A stretch of 64,000 nucleotides of DNA from Neorhodopirellula pilleata (GCF_007859915.1 NZ_SJPM01000001.1:1023086-1087085); one strand, 5' to 3'; numbered from the stretch's first letter, positions 19,050 to 31,222 are shown. Program-made: numbers and translations. Notes: generated by a model from the letters alone, not told the origin.

Positions 19050-19149
19050 GATGCCGACGATCGTGATACAATGACAATCCGGCAGTGGATCGTACCGAAC
19101 TACTTGGCTCCGTTTTCACGGAACATTCCTCATTCCCTACTTCGTCATC

Positions 19150-20478
19150 ATGAGTGCTCATCCTTTTCGTCTGTCGCGTCGTCATGTCTTACGAGGCTTG
19201 GGCGTCTCGCTCACATTGCCACTGCTCGACGTGATGAAGGAAACGCAAGCGGCCCCGTCGAAATTCAAACCGCTTCAACGCAGCGGTGCGGCGCATCCTC
19301 GGGCGGTGTTTTGTTACGTCCCCAACGGTGTCAACATCCTCGAATGGATGCCCAAGGACGAAGGTGTTGATTACACGCTTTCGCCCACACTGAAGACCTT
19401 AGAGAAGCACAAGTCCGATTTTACGGTGTTCACCGGACTCGGTCATCCCGCGTCCGATGGTGGGCATGCGGGAGCCGACACGTGGCTGACGGCCGCTGAT
19501 TTGGACGCCACGCCGGGCAAGGACTATCGCAATTCGGTGTCGGCCGATCAGGTGATCGCGGCGAAGCATGGCGAGGAGACTCGGTTCCCGTCGCTTCAGC
19601 TTTCTGATCAGTCCGGAACCGGTTCGGCATTGCACTCGCATACCTTGTCGTTTGATCGCAATGGCACTCCGCTGCCCGCCGAAAACTCTCCCCGCCGGTT
19701 GTTCGATCGATTGTTTGTTCCTGAGTCGAGCGCCGACCGCGAAGCCACACTGAAGCGCTACGCACTGAGAAAATCGATCCTCGATAGTGTTCAGGAGGAA
19801 ACCAAACGACTCGGCAAACGACTCGGCAAGTCCGATCGAGAAAAGCTGGCTCAATACTATCAATCCGTTCGCGAGACGGAGACCCGCGTCGATCGATTGA
19901 CGAATTGGGTCGATGTCCCCAAGCCCGAAGTTTCCGATCAGGATTTGCAACTCGACAGCCAACCGGGCAACGCTCACGACCGGCCGATGTGGCTCGACGT
20001 GATGTTGGAACTGAGCTACCTCGCGATGATCACCGACACGACTCGTGTGATCTCGTTCGAGTGGTCACGCGAGGCAGGTGGATTCGGGGGCGGTGGTGAG
20101 AATCATCACGAACTTTCCCATCACGGCGGTGATGCCGAAATGCTGAAACGACTCGCTCAGATTGATCGTTTTCATTTGCAACGACTCAATCGGTTTTTGG
20201 ATTTCTTGTCCGAGACTTCCGAAGGTGAGGGCTGCATGCTTGACCAGACGATGATCCTGTTCGGATCGGGAATGAACAGCGGTGAGGGTGGCGAACACTC
20301 ACCAAAAAACTTGCCCATACTCGTCGCGGGTGGCAAGTCGTTGGGGGTACGTCACAGCGGACACGTTGCTCATGATCCCGACAAGCATCCACCGCTATCG
20401 AATCTTTTGCTATCGATGATCCAAAAGACCGGAGTGGAAGCGGACCGATTCGCCGATTCGACATCGACGTTGGTTTAG
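19150..20478 (+). CDS. Tat-exported DUF1552 family protein
   Basis: This 442-residue protein starts with a twin-arginine signal (SRRHVLRGLGVSLTLPLLD), so it is exported folded, probably with a cofactor or metal. The body matches the DUF1552 family (GAAHPRAVFCYVPNGVN near the start; FGSGMNSGEGGEHSPKNLP near the end). His/Asp/Gly-rich stretches such as GGHAGADTWLTA recall the alkaline-phosphatase-like DUF1501/sulfatase fold, but no activity is established. It follows the DUF1592 gene on the same strand and is probably co-transcribed. A 96-bp palindrome begins right after the stop. Confidence 0.92.
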   Translation: MSAHPFRLSRRHVLRGLGVSLTLPLLDVMKETQAAPSKFKPLQRSGAAHPRAVFCYVPNGVNILEWMPKDEGVDYTLSPTLKTLEKHKSDFTVFTGLGHPASDGGHAGADTWLTAADLDATPGKDYRNSVSADQVIAAKHGEETRFPSLQLSDQSGTGSALHSHTLSFDRNGTPLPAENSPRRLFDRLFVPESSADREATLKRYALRKSILDSVQEETKRLGKRLGKSDREKLAQYYQSVRETETRVDRLTNWVDVPKPEVSDQDLQLDSQPGNAHDRPMWLDVMLELSYLAMITDTTRVISFEWSREAGGFGGGGENHHELSHHGGDAEMLKRLAQIDRFHLQRLNRFLDFLSETSEGEGCMLDQTMILFGSGMNSGEGGEHSPKNLPILVAGGKSLGVRHSGHVAHDPDKHPPLSNLLLSMIQKTGVEADRFADSTSTLV

Positions 20479-20479
20479 A

Positions 20480-20575
20480 GCCTATCCGAAAAGGGGGCTG
20501 ACCCTTTGGAGGCGATTCGATATTCGTTGTTTTCCTGGTATCGCCCGAGAGGGTCAGACCCCTTTTCGGATAGGC
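20480..20575. repeat. Long palindrome between convergent genes
   Basis: Two 25-nt arms (20480-20504 and 20551-20575) are complementary at 24 positions, with a 46-nt loop. The arms contain CCGAAAAGGGG and CTGACCC, a type of intergenic repeat I recall as frequent in bacteria carrying RAYT transposases. Lying between two stop codons facing each other, it may act as a bidirectional transcription barrier, although no clear T-run follows. Confidence 0.75.
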
Positions 20576-20584
20576 ACTTCACTT

Positions 20585-22318
20585 TCAGCGAGATTCGGGT
20601 TTGGGGACGTGGCGATATTGACCGTGGTTTTGCTCCGCGATCCGTCGCATTCGGGTTTCGCCTTCGCGACTGTAGTAGCTGATCGTGTGAATAATACTGA
20701 CCGGTGATTCGTCGCCGAACAGGTTCGTGACTAGGTTGTTTTCCTTCAAGATGTCTTCGATCTTAGCTGGGAACTCACCGTCGGATAACAAAAAGATCAC
20801 ATCGGGTTTGAGCGTCTTGAGTGCATATTCGAGTGGTTCGTAAGGAGCTCGACCGCGGTCCATGGAAACCCGCATCGCCCACGCTTTCAAACGTGATTTG
20901 TTTTCGGGCGTTGCGTACACGCTTCGCGGTTCGTCTTGGTCGGCCCTTGTGATCCGCATGTAGTCACAATTGGCGTCGAAAAAGATGACATAGAAACGCT
21001 GCTTTGGGGTCAACATCTCGATCGAATCCAAAAGGGCGCGACGGGCCGACACGAACGCGTCGCCCATGCTGCCTGAGCTGTCGACTAAATAGACGAAGTG
21101 GTTGCCGCCACCTTCGACGCCACAAAACTCCATCTTCGATTGGGAATCCGACTTCAGGGCCTTCAGCGCCGACGAACTGTTCAGGTTGGGTTGGGACAAC
21201 GAAGCCATCGATGCCATTGGCTGCGAGACCGCCGCGACGACATCGGATGTCACGTCGACCTTCGCCATTTCGCCGAGCGGGCTGACGTCATATTGGGTTT
21301 CATCAGACGCGGTTTCGGTGGGTTCGTCCATGGGCTCGACCGCTTCAATTTCAAACGTTTCCATTGCCGATTCGCTCGATTCACTCGTCGACGCGGAAAG
21401 GGCGACTTGGTCCTTTGGCATGGCATTGGACAGCGTGAAGCCCGCCAGGATGACAAGGATCAAAACATGAATCGCGGTGCTAACGACCAATGCCATCGGA
21501 TGGCGGCGGCGGGTCGTGGTCTCGTCTTCGTCTGTCAGAGCCACGATCGCGACGGGTGGCTCCGTTTGCGATTCCGTCGCGGTTTCGGCCACCGGTTCGT
21601 CGTTGGCCGCAAACTTCGGATCGTCAGCAGCGTCGACTGATTCACCGTCAGGAACGGGCAGAACTGGAGCACCATTCACTGCACCTGAGTCCGCCGCAGC
21701 AACCTCTTCCGAATCGTTGCCGGGCGACTCGAGTGGTTCTTTCGCGTCCAAGTGCTCCGCTTGGGAAGGTTCGGTTACGACCAACGCTGCTTGCATTCGA
21801 GGGGCTCGAACCGAGTGATGAGCGGAGTCAACTCGAAACAACGCATCGGAGTCGCCCGCACCGCCGCCGGTACGCATCCGTTGGGCGTATGCCACCCGCG
21901 CATCGCGAATGGCGTCCCAGGATTCGAATCGGCGGACCACCTTGGGAGTTGGAGCGATTGGTTCGAGTGGCGAGCTCTCATCTCGGCGGGAGCTGATGTC
22001 GGAGATCGGATCGACTCGCGACCACGAATTCAACCGGCCGTCTGATAGTCCGAGTTGCGATAGCTCGCGATCGGAAAGCACTTCTCCCGCATCGATCCGC
22101 TCGATCAGTTCTTCGAGATGTTCGGCGGAAGCTTCCAAGCGAGCCGCGTTGGCTTCCAATCGTGCCGCTTCGGCTTGGCGACGGACGCGAATCAGTTCGT
22201 GTTGGATTCGCACCCTCGGATCGAGATCACCCATTGGAGGGAGGCTCGGCGGAGGATCCATCCGAGGAGAATCACTCACCGGAGGGTCACTTGGTCGATC
22301 GGAATTGGGCTGATTCAT
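20585..22318 (-). CDS. Membrane-anchored von Willebrand factor A-domain protein
   Basis: A 577-residue protein. Proline-rich N-terminus, then a charged helical segment rich in Ala/Glu/Arg (about 32-75, probable coiled coil), a long acidic low-complexity region, one transmembrane helix (about 275-297) and a C-terminal vWA domain. The metal-dependent adhesion site is visible as DSSGS at 413-417 and a later LLSDGEFP. The N-terminal 270 residues are probably cytoplasmic and the vWA domain outside. Role unknown; vWA domains bind partner proteins through Mg2+. The gene follows the PfpI-like gene by 40 bp on the same strand. Confidence 0.88.
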   Translation of the reverse strand: MNQPNSDRPSDPPVSDSPRMDPPPSLPPMGDLDPRVRIQHELIRVRRQAEAARLEANAARLEASAEHLEELIERIDAGEVLSDRELSQLGLSDGRLNSWSRVDPISDISSRRDESSPLEPIAPTPKVVRRFESWDAIRDARVAYAQRMRTGGGAGDSDALFRVDSAHHSVRAPRMQAALVVTEPSQAEHLDAKEPLESPGNDSEEVAAADSGAVNGAPVLPVPDGESVDAADDPKFAANDEPVAETATESQTEPPVAIVALTDEDETTTRRRHPMALVVSTAIHVLILVILAGFTLSNAMPKDQVALSASTSESSESAMETFEIEAVEPMDEPTETASDETQYDVSPLGEMAKVDVTSDVVAAVSQPMASMASLSQPNLNSSSALKALKSDSQSKMEFCGVEGGGNHFVYLVDSSGSMGDAFVSARRALLDSIEMLTPKQRFYVIFFDANCDYMRITRADQDEPRSVYATPENKSRLKAWAMRVSMDRGRAPYEPLEYALKTLKPDVIFLLSDGEFPAKIEDILKENNLVTNLFGDESPVSIIHTISYYSREGETRMRRIAEQNHGQYRHVPKPESR

Positions 22319-22358
22319 TGGTTTCGCTACCCGCCCTTTCGATGAACTGAATGAAGCA

Positions 22359-22958
22359 TTACGGAGTCATGAGCAAGCGTTGGAATTCGCGGATCCAAGC
22401 CGGATGTGCGGGCCAGGCTGGCGCGGTGACGAGGTTCCCTTCGACGTGGGCCGTGTTCATGCCCTCGCCGGGTGGAACGTATTGACCTCCCGCGGCGGTC
22501 ACCTCCGGCGCAACGGCTGGATAACAACTGCATTGCCGTCCGCTTAAGACGCCGGCGGCGACGAGGATCTGGGGGCCATGACAGATCGCCGCGATCGGTA
22601 GATTCCGCTCGGCGAAATGCCGCACCATCGCCAGTACGTCCTGATTGAGCCTCAAGTATTCCGGCGCACGACCTCCGGGGATGACAAGTGCGTCGAACGA
22701 TGTGAGATCGACGGCGGAGAAATCTGCGGTGACGGCGAACCGATGCCCCGGTTTTTCGGTATAAGTCTGATGACCCTCAAAATCGTGAATGGCGGTCGCG
22801 ACCGAGTCGCCAGCTTTTTTGCCGGGGCACACTGTGGCGACGTCATGACCGAGCATCAGCAACATTTGAAAGGGCACCATGGCTTCGTAGTCCTCGACGA
22901 AATCGCCTACGAGCATCAGGATTCGCTTGGCCGGGCCGGTCGGAAAGTCTTGCGTCAT
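22359..22958 (-). CDS. DJ-1/PfpI superfamily protein
   Basis: This 199-residue single-domain protein has the class I glutamine amidotransferase-like fold. The nucleophile elbow AICHGPQ places Cys126 next to His127, and Glu22 in VEDYE is the conserved acid, as in PfpI, YhbO and DJ-1. Family members have been described as glyoxalases, chaperones or proteases; which applies here cannot be told. The sequence runs about 15 residues longer at the C-terminus than minimal family members. No export signal. Upstream of the vWA gene (40-bp gap) and divergent from the beta-propeller gene. Confidence 0.9.
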   Translation of the reverse strand: MTQDFPTGPAKRILMLVGDFVEDYEAMVPFQMLLMLGHDVATVCPGKKAGDSVATAIHDFEGHQTYTEKPGHRFAVTADFSAVDLTSFDALVIPGGRAPEYLRLNQDVLAMVRHFAERNLPIAAICHGPQILVAAGVLSGRQCSCYPAVAPEVTAAGGQYVPPGEGMNTAHVEGNLVTAPAWPAHPAWIREFQRLLMTP

Positions 22959-23063
22959 GTTCAGAACGGGGCTCTGTTTGGGGGGAGACTAGATTATCAA
23001 AGGATGGCTCGAACCACTTTATCCGAATTGGAAGCCGTGAGGGCGGCAGATCGGAGGCGAAAA

Positions 23064-23093
23064 TTGGCCTTTGTGTCGGCAATGGATTACAAT
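23064..23093 (+). promoter_or_regulatory. Probable sigma70-type promoter of the propeller gene
   Basis: TTGGCC (23064-23069), an 18-bp spacer and TACAAT (23088-23093) give a reasonable housekeeping promoter about 50 bp before the ATG at 23145. It supports that start, because the reading frame is open far upstream into the opposing gene. Confidence 0.45.
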
Positions 23094-23144
23094 GGGACTC
23101 GCTCTTTTCTCTTCTCTTGGACGATCTTTTCGCGGATCAACGTC

Positions 23145-24980
23145 ATGACCCGATTTCAGCCGATGCCAGTGTCCGTGCCATTGTTCGATCGAGCGTGCTG
23201 CTTTTTGCGGCCTTTTTTCGGGACATTCTGTCTTTTAGTCGGGATCGCTTCGTTGCCGGAATTGCGAGCCGAACATGCGTTATTGACGCCGGATGAATTA
23301 TCGCGAACGGATCTGGAGGAGGCTTGGCAACGCCAACTCAGCACTCCGGCGGGAGCGCAATCGATCGTCGACCACAAAATCCACGTTCATGGTGACGGCG
23401 TGAAACAGTACGTCGAAGTGGTAGGCAAAACAGGCGCGACCGATCCCACGAAAGCGGCTGCGCCGAAAGCCACCAAGGGAACCGATCAATCTCAAAAGGA
23501 TAGCGGATCGGGCGGTAAAGGCGTGATCTACGCGCGGTACTTGCTCGAGGTCGTCGACGATCCGGCCACGGCGGGCAATGACGCCACTGGGGTTTCGACG
23601 ACTGGTTTAATGTCGTCGGACCAGCGTCGAATCGGCGGACTCGGACGGGCCGCGTTCGGTCGTGGTGAGTTCGCATCGAGCGGTTTGCTCGATCGCGCCG
23701 AAGCAGAACGGCTCGCTCGAAACGACATCCGGCGTCTCAAACTTCGTGGGATCGAAGCGGAAATCCAATCCACTGAAGTTCCCCGCGTGCGGCTCTATAC
23801 ACTGTTTAATGACGGCACAATCGAGTCCCGAGATGCCGAAACCGGCGAATTAGTTTGGCTGCACCGGGTCGGTTCGCCCGTCCGAGGATACGGCGGACTG
23901 AGTGTCGGAGACCAATTCATCACGATCCTCAACGGGGGCGAGATTGTTCGTTTGGACATCGCCAACGGTCAAGAACTCGGCACCGATCAAATGCGATACG
24001 TCCCGCTCCGTGGCGTCAAGCAATGCGGGGAGTTCGCGGTCGTTCCGTCGATCGGCGATCGAATCGTTGCTTACCCGTTGGTCAATTTGCGCCGGGATAT
24101 TTTTGAAGAGATCGTCAGCGGGGCAGCCCTTTCGATGCCGACCCGCGCGATCGGGTCCGAAAAACTTTGCTGGGGCAGCGAAGGTGGCTTTGTCTATGTA
24201 ATAGAGATGGCCGGTGAACCCAATATCCAGTTTCGTTTGAATACCGATGGAATTGTCGTCGGTGCACCTGCGGCGGCACCGGGTCAACGGTTTTTCTTCG
24301 GTTCCGAATCGGGCCAAATTTACGGATTGCGAGCCACTCGATCCGGCCAAGTCCTGTGGAGCCGTCCGACGGGCGATCCGATTTACGATTCACCTTATTT
24401 CTTCGACGAGAAGGTTTTGTTTCGATCCACCTACGGGAACCTAACCTGCGTGGACGCCAGCACGGGATTGAGTGTTTGGGATCGGTCGATCGGTGGGATC
24501 GCTGAGGTGATCGGTGTTTTGGACGGTCGCGTCTTCGCTCGGACGATGTCCGGTTCGATGGTGGTCTTGGACTTAGGCACCGGCAAGATCGCGGTACGCT
24601 TGAATAGCATGAGCCCTCGCGTGCTGCAGACGAACGTCCAGACCGATCGCATTTACTTGGTCAATAATAGCGGGACGTTGCAGTGCCTGCGTCCGGTGGG
24701 CAAAGAAATGCCGACCATTTCGACGACGACTGAAAAGCAGGCGGGTGCCGAGCAACTCGCCGCAGACGAGAAACAGAAAGCCAAACAAAAACCCAAAAAC
24801 GATGGCGGGGCGGATCCGTTCGCTCCCGCCATGGCGGACCCGTTCGGTGCTGGTGGCGGAGCGGATCCGTTCGGTGCGGGCGGTGGGGCCGATCCATTCG
24901 CGCCCGCCGCTGGCGGGGCCGCCGACCCGTTTGCCCCGGCGGGCGGAGGCGACGATCCCTTCGGAGCCAATCCGTTCTGA
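23145..24980 (+). CDS. Secreted PQQ/WD-like beta-propeller protein with PF-rich tail
   Basis: The 611-residue protein starts at ATG 23145 (or ATG 23163); a hydrophobic segment ending near LPELRAEH resembles a signal peptide. The middle has repeated blades of the PQQ-enzyme type, for example ATRSGQVLWSRPTGDPIYDSP and DASTGLSVWDRSIGG, which suggest a propeller binding protein partners rather than a quinoprotein dehydrogenase. The last 58 residues (about 554-611) are low complexity, with seven or so [AD]DPF units separated by Gly/Ala stretches, ending in GANPF. Such tails are seen on planctomycete surface proteins but their role is unknown. gyrB follows 94 bp downstream on the same strand. Confidence 0.8.
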   Translation: MTRFQPMPVSVPLFDRACCFLRPFFGTFCLLVGIASLPELRAEHALLTPDELSRTDLEEAWQRQLSTPAGAQSIVDHKIHVHGDGVKQYVEVVGKTGATDPTKAAAPKATKGTDQSQKDSGSGGKGVIYARYLLEVVDDPATAGNDATGVSTTGLMSSDQRRIGGLGRAAFGRGEFASSGLLDRAEAERLARNDIRRLKLRGIEAEIQSTEVPRVRLYTLFNDGTIESRDAETGELVWLHRVGSPVRGYGGLSVGDQFITILNGGEIVRLDIANGQELGTDQMRYVPLRGVKQCGEFAVVPSIGDRIVAYPLVNLRRDIFEEIVSGAALSMPTRAIGSEKLCWGSEGGFVYVIEMAGEPNIQFRLNTDGIVVGAPAAAPGQRFFFGSESGQIYGLRATRSGQVLWSRPTGDPIYDSPYFFDEKVLFRSTYGNLTCVDASTGLSVWDRSIGGIAEVIGVLDGRVFARTMSGSMVVLDLGTGKIAVRLNSMSPRVLQTNVQTDRIYLVNNSGTLQCLRPVGKEMPTISTTTEKQAGAEQLAADEKQKAKQKPKNDGGADPFAPAMADPFGAGGGADPFGAGGGADPFAPAAGGAADPFAPAGGGDDPFGANPF

Positions 24981-25020
24981 GGACGCCTCACGCTCGAGCG
25001 GATCATTTGCTACACTCTAG

Positions 25021-27723
<2,703 letters not shown>

Positions 27724-27757
27724 TGCTTTTTTAAGCTTGGAAGCTGGGGTTAACGAA

Positions 27758-27911
27758 GTGAGCCGACGGCGCTAGCGGCGTGTTGATTTAATCGTAACCC
27801 GAAGCGTGAGCGAGGGATTCATCACCATTAAGTCCTTTGTATGTATCCCTCGCTCACGCTTCGGGTTTCGATGAGGACTAAATCAACAGCCCGCTACCGC
27901 GTTCGGCTCAC
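27758..27911. repeat. Composite palindromic repeat, copy II (no insert)
   Basis: Outer arms GTGAGCCGACGGCGCTAGCG and, inverted, CGCGTTCGGCTCAC flank TGTTGATTTA/TAAATCAACA. Inside is an inverted pair of REP-like units (CGTAACCCGAAGCGTGAGCG and its complement near 27845-27870). This copy lacks the 124-bp insert of copies I and IV; the octamer CTCACGCT at 27853-27860 corresponds to the insertion point there. Confidence 0.8.
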
Positions 27912-28230
27912 CCTGGGCTAAACAAACGGATGGGCCGTTGGCCCGAAAACCGCACTGACCTCCGCTCGCTTCGCCGAAAGGCGTGGTACCAAACTTACGC
28001 AACCCGAAGTCGCGGCAACCCCAACTTTCTAGCAGACCGGGCAGATGCCCTGCCCATGATCGGCAAAAACTTCAAATCACAAAAAAACAGACAATTTCCA
28101 GAATTCACCCAAAAAAACGTGGATAAATTACCTATCTTCGCGTATCATCAACAGGAATCTCCTAATCGGAACTCTCCACCCCGAGTTTCGGCCTGAGTAC
28201 CCGTTGAAAATACCCCATGAGAGTCACGCT
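27912..28230. other. Intergenic region downstream of repeat II
   Basis: About 320 bp without a convincing gene; an 88-codon frame inside has no recognisable product. The segment 27923-27960 repeats 118-155 almost unchanged, including TTGGCCCGAAAACCG. The last 100 bp are A/T-rich and probably hold the promoter of the next gene. GAGAG a few bases before the ATG at 28231 may be its ribosome site. Confidence 0.45.
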
Positions 28231-29592
28231 ATGAACCGTTCAATTGCCTTAGCCGGCTTGGTCTTGATGACCATGACTGTTGCCTTGGCTGAAGAGACTT
28301 CGCTTAAGTCGACCAATTATTTGACCGTCCCACAGTGGGTCAGTCCTGAGACTCCGGGCGAGTTAACCGGGCGTGTCGTTCTTCCGTCGTCTTCAGGGTC
28401 CTTGTCGACAATCGCAGATGCGACTGTCGTGATGACAAACGATCGTGGCGCTTCCGTTCGTGGCAAAACCGACTCGCAAGGAAAATTCAAGCTGAGTGGT
28501 GTGGAATCGGGAGTCTACGCAATGACCGCGCGGGCCAAGGGAGTATTTGCCTGTTGTGCCATGCACGTGGTTGATGGACAGTCTCAGTTTCCGTCCGAGG
28601 TCGAATTGTCGGCCGCTGCGATTGACTATTCTCTCATCAAGTCTTCGATCATTCGATATGTTCCGCCGGCCGGGAAGTTTAGCCCCGTTTCGATCGAAGC
28701 GGCGGACTTCAGCAGTGTCTCGGCCTTCGCTGTCAATGCGACACCTTTTCGAGTCATGCAGAGCGACGACGGTGGGCTCCGAGGCCAAATTCGCCTTGCG
28801 GGCGCTGATGTGGATACTGCCGGTTTGAATAACGTGTTTCTTGTTCAAGACGGTGAGATCATCGATCGGGTAGTCACTGACGAGAGCGGGAGGTTCCAAT
28901 TCGAGAAGGTCAATACAGGTGACTATTCGATCATGGCGCTTGGGCAACGCGGAATGGCTATGATCGGATTCGAATTGGTCGGCGAATTGGAGCAGGTTTC
29001 GTTCAACAATTTCAACGGTCAGCAAACGTTGGTCGTCCAAAACACTCCCTCGGCACCGGAAGCCATCTCCAGAGGCCAAATCGTTTTGCCCGCAGGCCAA
29101 AAGCTATCGATCACGCTTCCCAATGAGGTGATCGTGCAGATCGCTCCTTTACCGCAGGCCGTAGAGTCAGTTGAAGAAGCGTCCGATGAGCCGTTGGACG
29201 AGGGAGTCATTCTTGAGGAAGGCTTCCCCATGGCAGACGCGCTTCCCGTTGACCAGTTCGGCAACCCGATTTCAGGCTTTGATCAATTCGGCAATCCGAT
29301 CACGGGCTTTGATCAATTTGGTAACCCGATCAGTGGTTCACCCGGCATGGGTGGACTCGGTGGTGCACCAGGTGCCGGCGGGGCAGCCGGTGGTGGTGCT
29401 CTTGGTGGCGGTGGTGCAACTGGCGGCGGGGGCTTCGCGGGTGGTGGCGGTGCCGGTGCGGGCGGTTTGGGTGGCGGACTTGGTGGGCTTGCCTCTCTAG
29501 CTGGTCTGGCTGGTATCGCTGCGGCGACGTCCAACGACAACAATTCTGGAACCTTGGCTCCTCCTCCTGCAGCCAGCCCTGCGGCTCCCTAA
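28231..29592 (+). CDS. Exported protein with carboxypeptidase-regulatory-like domains and Gly-rich tail
   Basis: The 453-residue protein begins at ATG 28231 with a signal peptide (MNRSIALAGLVLMTMTVALA, cleavage near residue 19-20). Two beta-sandwich segments of the CarboxypepD_reg/SpaA type are suggested by GELTGRVVLP...TDSQGKFKLSGVESGVY and by LRGQIRLAG...TDESGRFQFEKVNTGDYS. After an acidic linker come three perfect-length 10-residue repeats with the core DQFGNPI (29251-29340), then a Gly/Ala-rich stretch of about 80 residues and a Pro/Ala end. Probably a cell-envelope or extracellular structural protein; no catalytic motif is seen. Flanked on both sides by composite repeats. Confidence 0.75.
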   Translation: MNRSIALAGLVLMTMTVALAEETSLKSTNYLTVPQWVSPETPGELTGRVVLPSSSGSLSTIADATVVMTNDRGASVRGKTDSQGKFKLSGVESGVYAMTARAKGVFACCAMHVVDGQSQFPSEVELSAAAIDYSLIKSSIIRYVPPAGKFSPVSIEAADFSSVSAFAVNATPFRVMQSDDGGLRGQIRLAGADVDTAGLNNVFLVQDGEIIDRVVTDESGRFQFEKVNTGDYSIMALGQRGMAMIGFELVGELEQVSFNNFNGQQTLVVQNTPSAPEAISRGQIVLPAGQKLSITLPNEVIVQIAPLPQAVESVEEASDEPLDEGVILEEGFPMADALPVDQFGNPISGFDQFGNPITGFDQFGNPISGSPGMGGLGGAPGAGGAAGGGALGGGGATGGGGFAGGGGAGAGGLGGGLGGLASLAGLAGIAAATSNDNNSGTLAPPPAASPAAP

Positions 29593-29626
29593 CGCTTCGT
29601 CAAAATACAGAATTAGGGATAGTGGA

Positions 29627-29809
29627 GTGAGCCGACGGCGCTAGCCGCGGGCATTGCTCGACGCCCGACGCTAGCGGGCTGTTGATTTAGTCGTTTAACG
29701 GCAAGCCGCAGGCGACAGAACTTGAGAACGCAGACGCCTGCGGCTTGCCGTTAAACGAAAACGCCCAATCGTGCACTAAATCAACAGCCCGCTAGCGCGT
29801 TCGGCTCAC
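29627..29809. repeat. Composite palindromic repeat, copy III (different core)
   Basis: Same outer arms as the other copies (GTGAGCCGACGGCGCTAGC...; TGTTGATTTAGTC and its complement; end CGCGTTCGGCTCAC) but an unrelated inner palindrome: CGTTTAACGGCAAGCCGCAG from 29692 pairs with 29735-29757. The left side also has an extra GCTAGC-type segment (29640-29680). Confidence 0.8.
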
Positions 29810-29864
29810 CCTAAAAACAAGTTTTAACGAAGCACCCGTCCGGCTTCCATGACTGAGAACACTG

Positions 29865-29896
29865 AACCTCGAAGCGAATCGCTTCGAGGTTTTTTA
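29865..29896 (+). terminator. Intrinsic terminator
   Basis: A perfect 12-bp stem (AACCTCGAAGCG, 29865-29876, with 29880-29891) around the loop AAT runs into a T-stretch (29890-29895). It lies about 270 bp after the Gly-rich protein gene, beyond repeat III, and just before the AMP-ligase gene. Confidence 0.85.
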
Positions 29897-29989
29897 TTGA
29901 CCTGTCACCTCTAGGTAGACACTTTCCGGCGCGGCATAATGGATTCAAGCCCGCCCATTCTCGTTTTCCATTCCCCGCCTGAGAAATCC

Positions 29990-31135
29990 ATGAGCATCGT
30001 CGACGAATCCATGAACAGCGAATTAAGCAGTGAGGTCCAATCCTTAGCGTCCGCCGCTCTCGATCGGCTAAACGAACACACGCTCAAGACGGTGCATTGG
30101 CACTTCAGTGAAGAGACCGGTAGCCCTTTTTGGCTTGAGAAAAAATCGCAATTGAACTTTGACCCACTGACCGACGTGAAGAGTTTTGACGATCTGAAAA
30201 AATTTCCGCACTTCGAAGACGAGTGGTTGCGAGGCGGTCCGATTCGTCGTTGGGTTCCCAAAGGCCATGCGGGTAAGCCCGTTTATGTGTTCGAAACCGG
30301 TGGCACCACCGGTATTCCCAAAAGCCGCATGGTGATTGAGGATCACTGGAAGGATTACGAGCTCTTCAGCGACACTTTGCCAGAGAAGTACTTTCCGCGC
30401 GGCGCGAACTGGCTGATGCTTGGTCCCAGCGGCCCGCGGCGTCTCCGGTTGGCCGTCGAGCATTTGGCCCAGTACCGTGAAGGGATTTGTTTTTGCATCG
30501 ACTTGGATCCACGTTGGGTGGTGAAGCTGATCAAAAAGGGATGGATGGAACATCTTGAGGAATACAAGAAACATTGCATCGATCAGGCGGTCACGATTCT
30601 TACCGCCGGCCATGACGTGAAGTGCATGTTCACGACGCCGAAGCTACTTGAATCGCTTGGCGAAGCTCTCGAAGAGAAAGGCACCAGTCTCAGCGAAGTA
30701 GGAATTACGGGGATCTTTTCCGGCGGCACTGAGTTCACGCCGCAATGGACCCGATTTTGTGTTGAGGAACTCCTGGGTGGTTCGCCGGAGGAAGGCGGCG
30801 TCTTCATGACACCGACTTATGGCAATACGTTGATGGGTTTGGCGTGTAGCAAACCGATTTCTGCCGAGGACGGTTACAAGATTAGTTATTATGCCCCGCA
30901 ACCTCGCGCCGTCACGGAAGTCGTGACATTCGATGACTACAACCAACTGGTCGGCTACGGCGAGACCGGACGTGTGAAACTTTATACGCTAACGGACGAG
31001 TTCTTCGTTCCCGGTTTCATGGAACGTGACGAAGGCGAACGCGAACTTCCCTTCAAGACGTATCCATGGGACGGTGTCTCCGGCGTGCGTCCGTTCCACG
31101 AACTCGCCAGCGCGACGACGGTCGGCGTTTACTAA
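29990..31135 (+). CDS. AMP-binding ligase related to LuxE/phenylacetate-CoA ligase
   Basis: Adenylates a carboxylic acid. ATG at 29990 is chosen (381 residues); the frame is open 17 codons earlier at an ATG (29939), but those residues look unlike the family and overlap a possible -10 element CATAAT. The adenylate loop is ETGGTTGIPKSRM, followed by a LuxE/PaaK-like body (IFSGGTEFTPQW, MTPTYGNTLMG). Its length is close to LuxE and shorter than full acyl-CoA ligases, so the small C-terminal domain seems reduced. The next plus-strand gene is an aldehyde dehydrogenase, so the pair could activate and then reduce an acid to an aldehyde; that is inference. The 480-bp gap between them is filled with repeat IV. 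Confidence 0.8.
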   Translation: MSIVDESMNSELSSEVQSLASAALDRLNEHTLKTVHWHFSEETGSPFWLEKKSQLNFDPLTDVKSFDDLKKFPHFEDEWLRGGPIRRWVPKGHAGKPVYVFETGGTTGIPKSRMVIEDHWKDYELFSDTLPEKYFPRGANWLMLGPSGPRRLRLAVEHLAQYREGICFCIDLDPRWVVKLIKKGWMEHLEEYKKHCIDQAVTILTAGHDVKCMFTTPKLLESLGEALEEKGTSLSEVGITGIFSGGTEFTPQWTRFCVEELLGGSPEEGGVFMTPTYGNTLMGLACSKPISAEDGYKISYYAPQPRAVTEVVTFDDYNQLVGYGETGRVKLYTLTDEFFVPGFMERDEGERELPFKTYPWDGVSGVRPFHELASATTVGVY

Positions 31136-31222
31136 TTGCCTTTCCAATACCATTGTTTGTACTCCACTCGCTGTGAATGTTGCGACGCTCGTTCACGGCA
31201 GTCTTTGTTTTGGGAACCGGAG

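Noticed and set aside
22617..23144. Upstream extension of the propeller protein frame
   Set aside because: It lies opposite the well-supported PfpI-like gene; the promoter at 23064-23093 and the signal peptide support the start at 23145.
27930..28196. An 88-codon reading frame before the Gly-rich protein gene
   Set aside because: Its first part is a dispersed repeat and the rest is A/T-rich promoter-like sequence; no recognisable product.
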